Of a stretch of DNA of 6,733 nt, positions 6,659 to 6,733 are shown piece after piece. How positions within the stretch are numbered: the first letter of the stretch is position 1; every line of letters starts with the position of its first letter. The stretch lies in contig DATAEK010000211.1 in NCBI GenBank assembly GCA_036258055.1, positions 1 to 6,733 on the forward strand. The letters are read 5' to 3'. The position numbers and the translations under genes were made by a program. Source of the DNA: DATAEK01 sp036258055. Its GTDB lineage: Bacteria; Acidobacteriota; Vicinamibacteria; Vicinamibacterales; 2-12-FULL-66-21. The notes under the pieces are model-generated. The model was not told the origin of the DNA and searched no databases. It was given only the letters and a program-made list of their open reading frames with translations.

Positions 6659-6733
6659 GCTTTCCCGCGAGAGGCGTTCCGTTTCTGCGAATTGGATGCA
6701 TGACGCTTGCGGCCCGTTCCCGCTGCGCAGTTG

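Overview
The window is high-GC, gene-dense bacterial DNA. Its strongest taxonomic hint is a combination typical of Acidobacteriota (for example Vicinamibacteria-like soil lineages). This is an ECF sigma factor of the 'LLLAWGxGD ... LQPTALVNEVYVRLVD' type, translationally coupled to a large Ser/Thr kinase that carries a C-terminal TolB/PD40 beta-propeller. The two secreted di-heme c-type cytochromes also fit a respiring Gram-negative organism with a periplasm. The assignment is inferred from family habits; no marker gene is present.

Layout: (i) 1-2824, minus strand: membrane-anchored Ser/Thr protein kinase with propeller. The reading frame is open for 941 codons and runs off the left edge, probably only a short distance before its natural end. 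(ii) 2821-3399, minus: ECF sigma factor whose stop codon overlaps the kinase start (ATGA). (iii) 3400-3620: a 221-bp divergent intergenic region with a perfect 6-3-6 palindrome, a GACGCC direct repeat and a good ribosome binding site for the rightward gene. (iv) 3621-5006, plus: exported di-heme cytochrome c related to the cytochrome c peroxidase/MauG family. (v) 5007-5378: a 372-bp convergent intergenic region with a candidate hairpin and one doubtful small ORF. (vi) 5379-6644, minus: a second exported di-heme cytochrome c of different N-terminal architecture. (vii) 6645-6733: its leader, cut by the window edge.

The sigma factor and kinase form a two-gene regulatory operon: the sigma factor would redirect RNA polymerase, and the kinase would sense through its propeller and phosphorylate unknown targets. 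It is divergent from a cytochrome gene, so a regulatory link to periplasmic electron transfer or peroxide chemistry is possible but not shown. The two cytochromes face each other and share a C-terminal PYFH(D/N)(G/N)S ... HYD motif. They may belong to the same process or may simply be neighbours. I see no RNA genes, insertion sequences, CRISPR arrays or phage genes. Nothing here is clearly a new system; the sigma/kinase/di-heme cytochrome neighbourhood is the part most worth following up.
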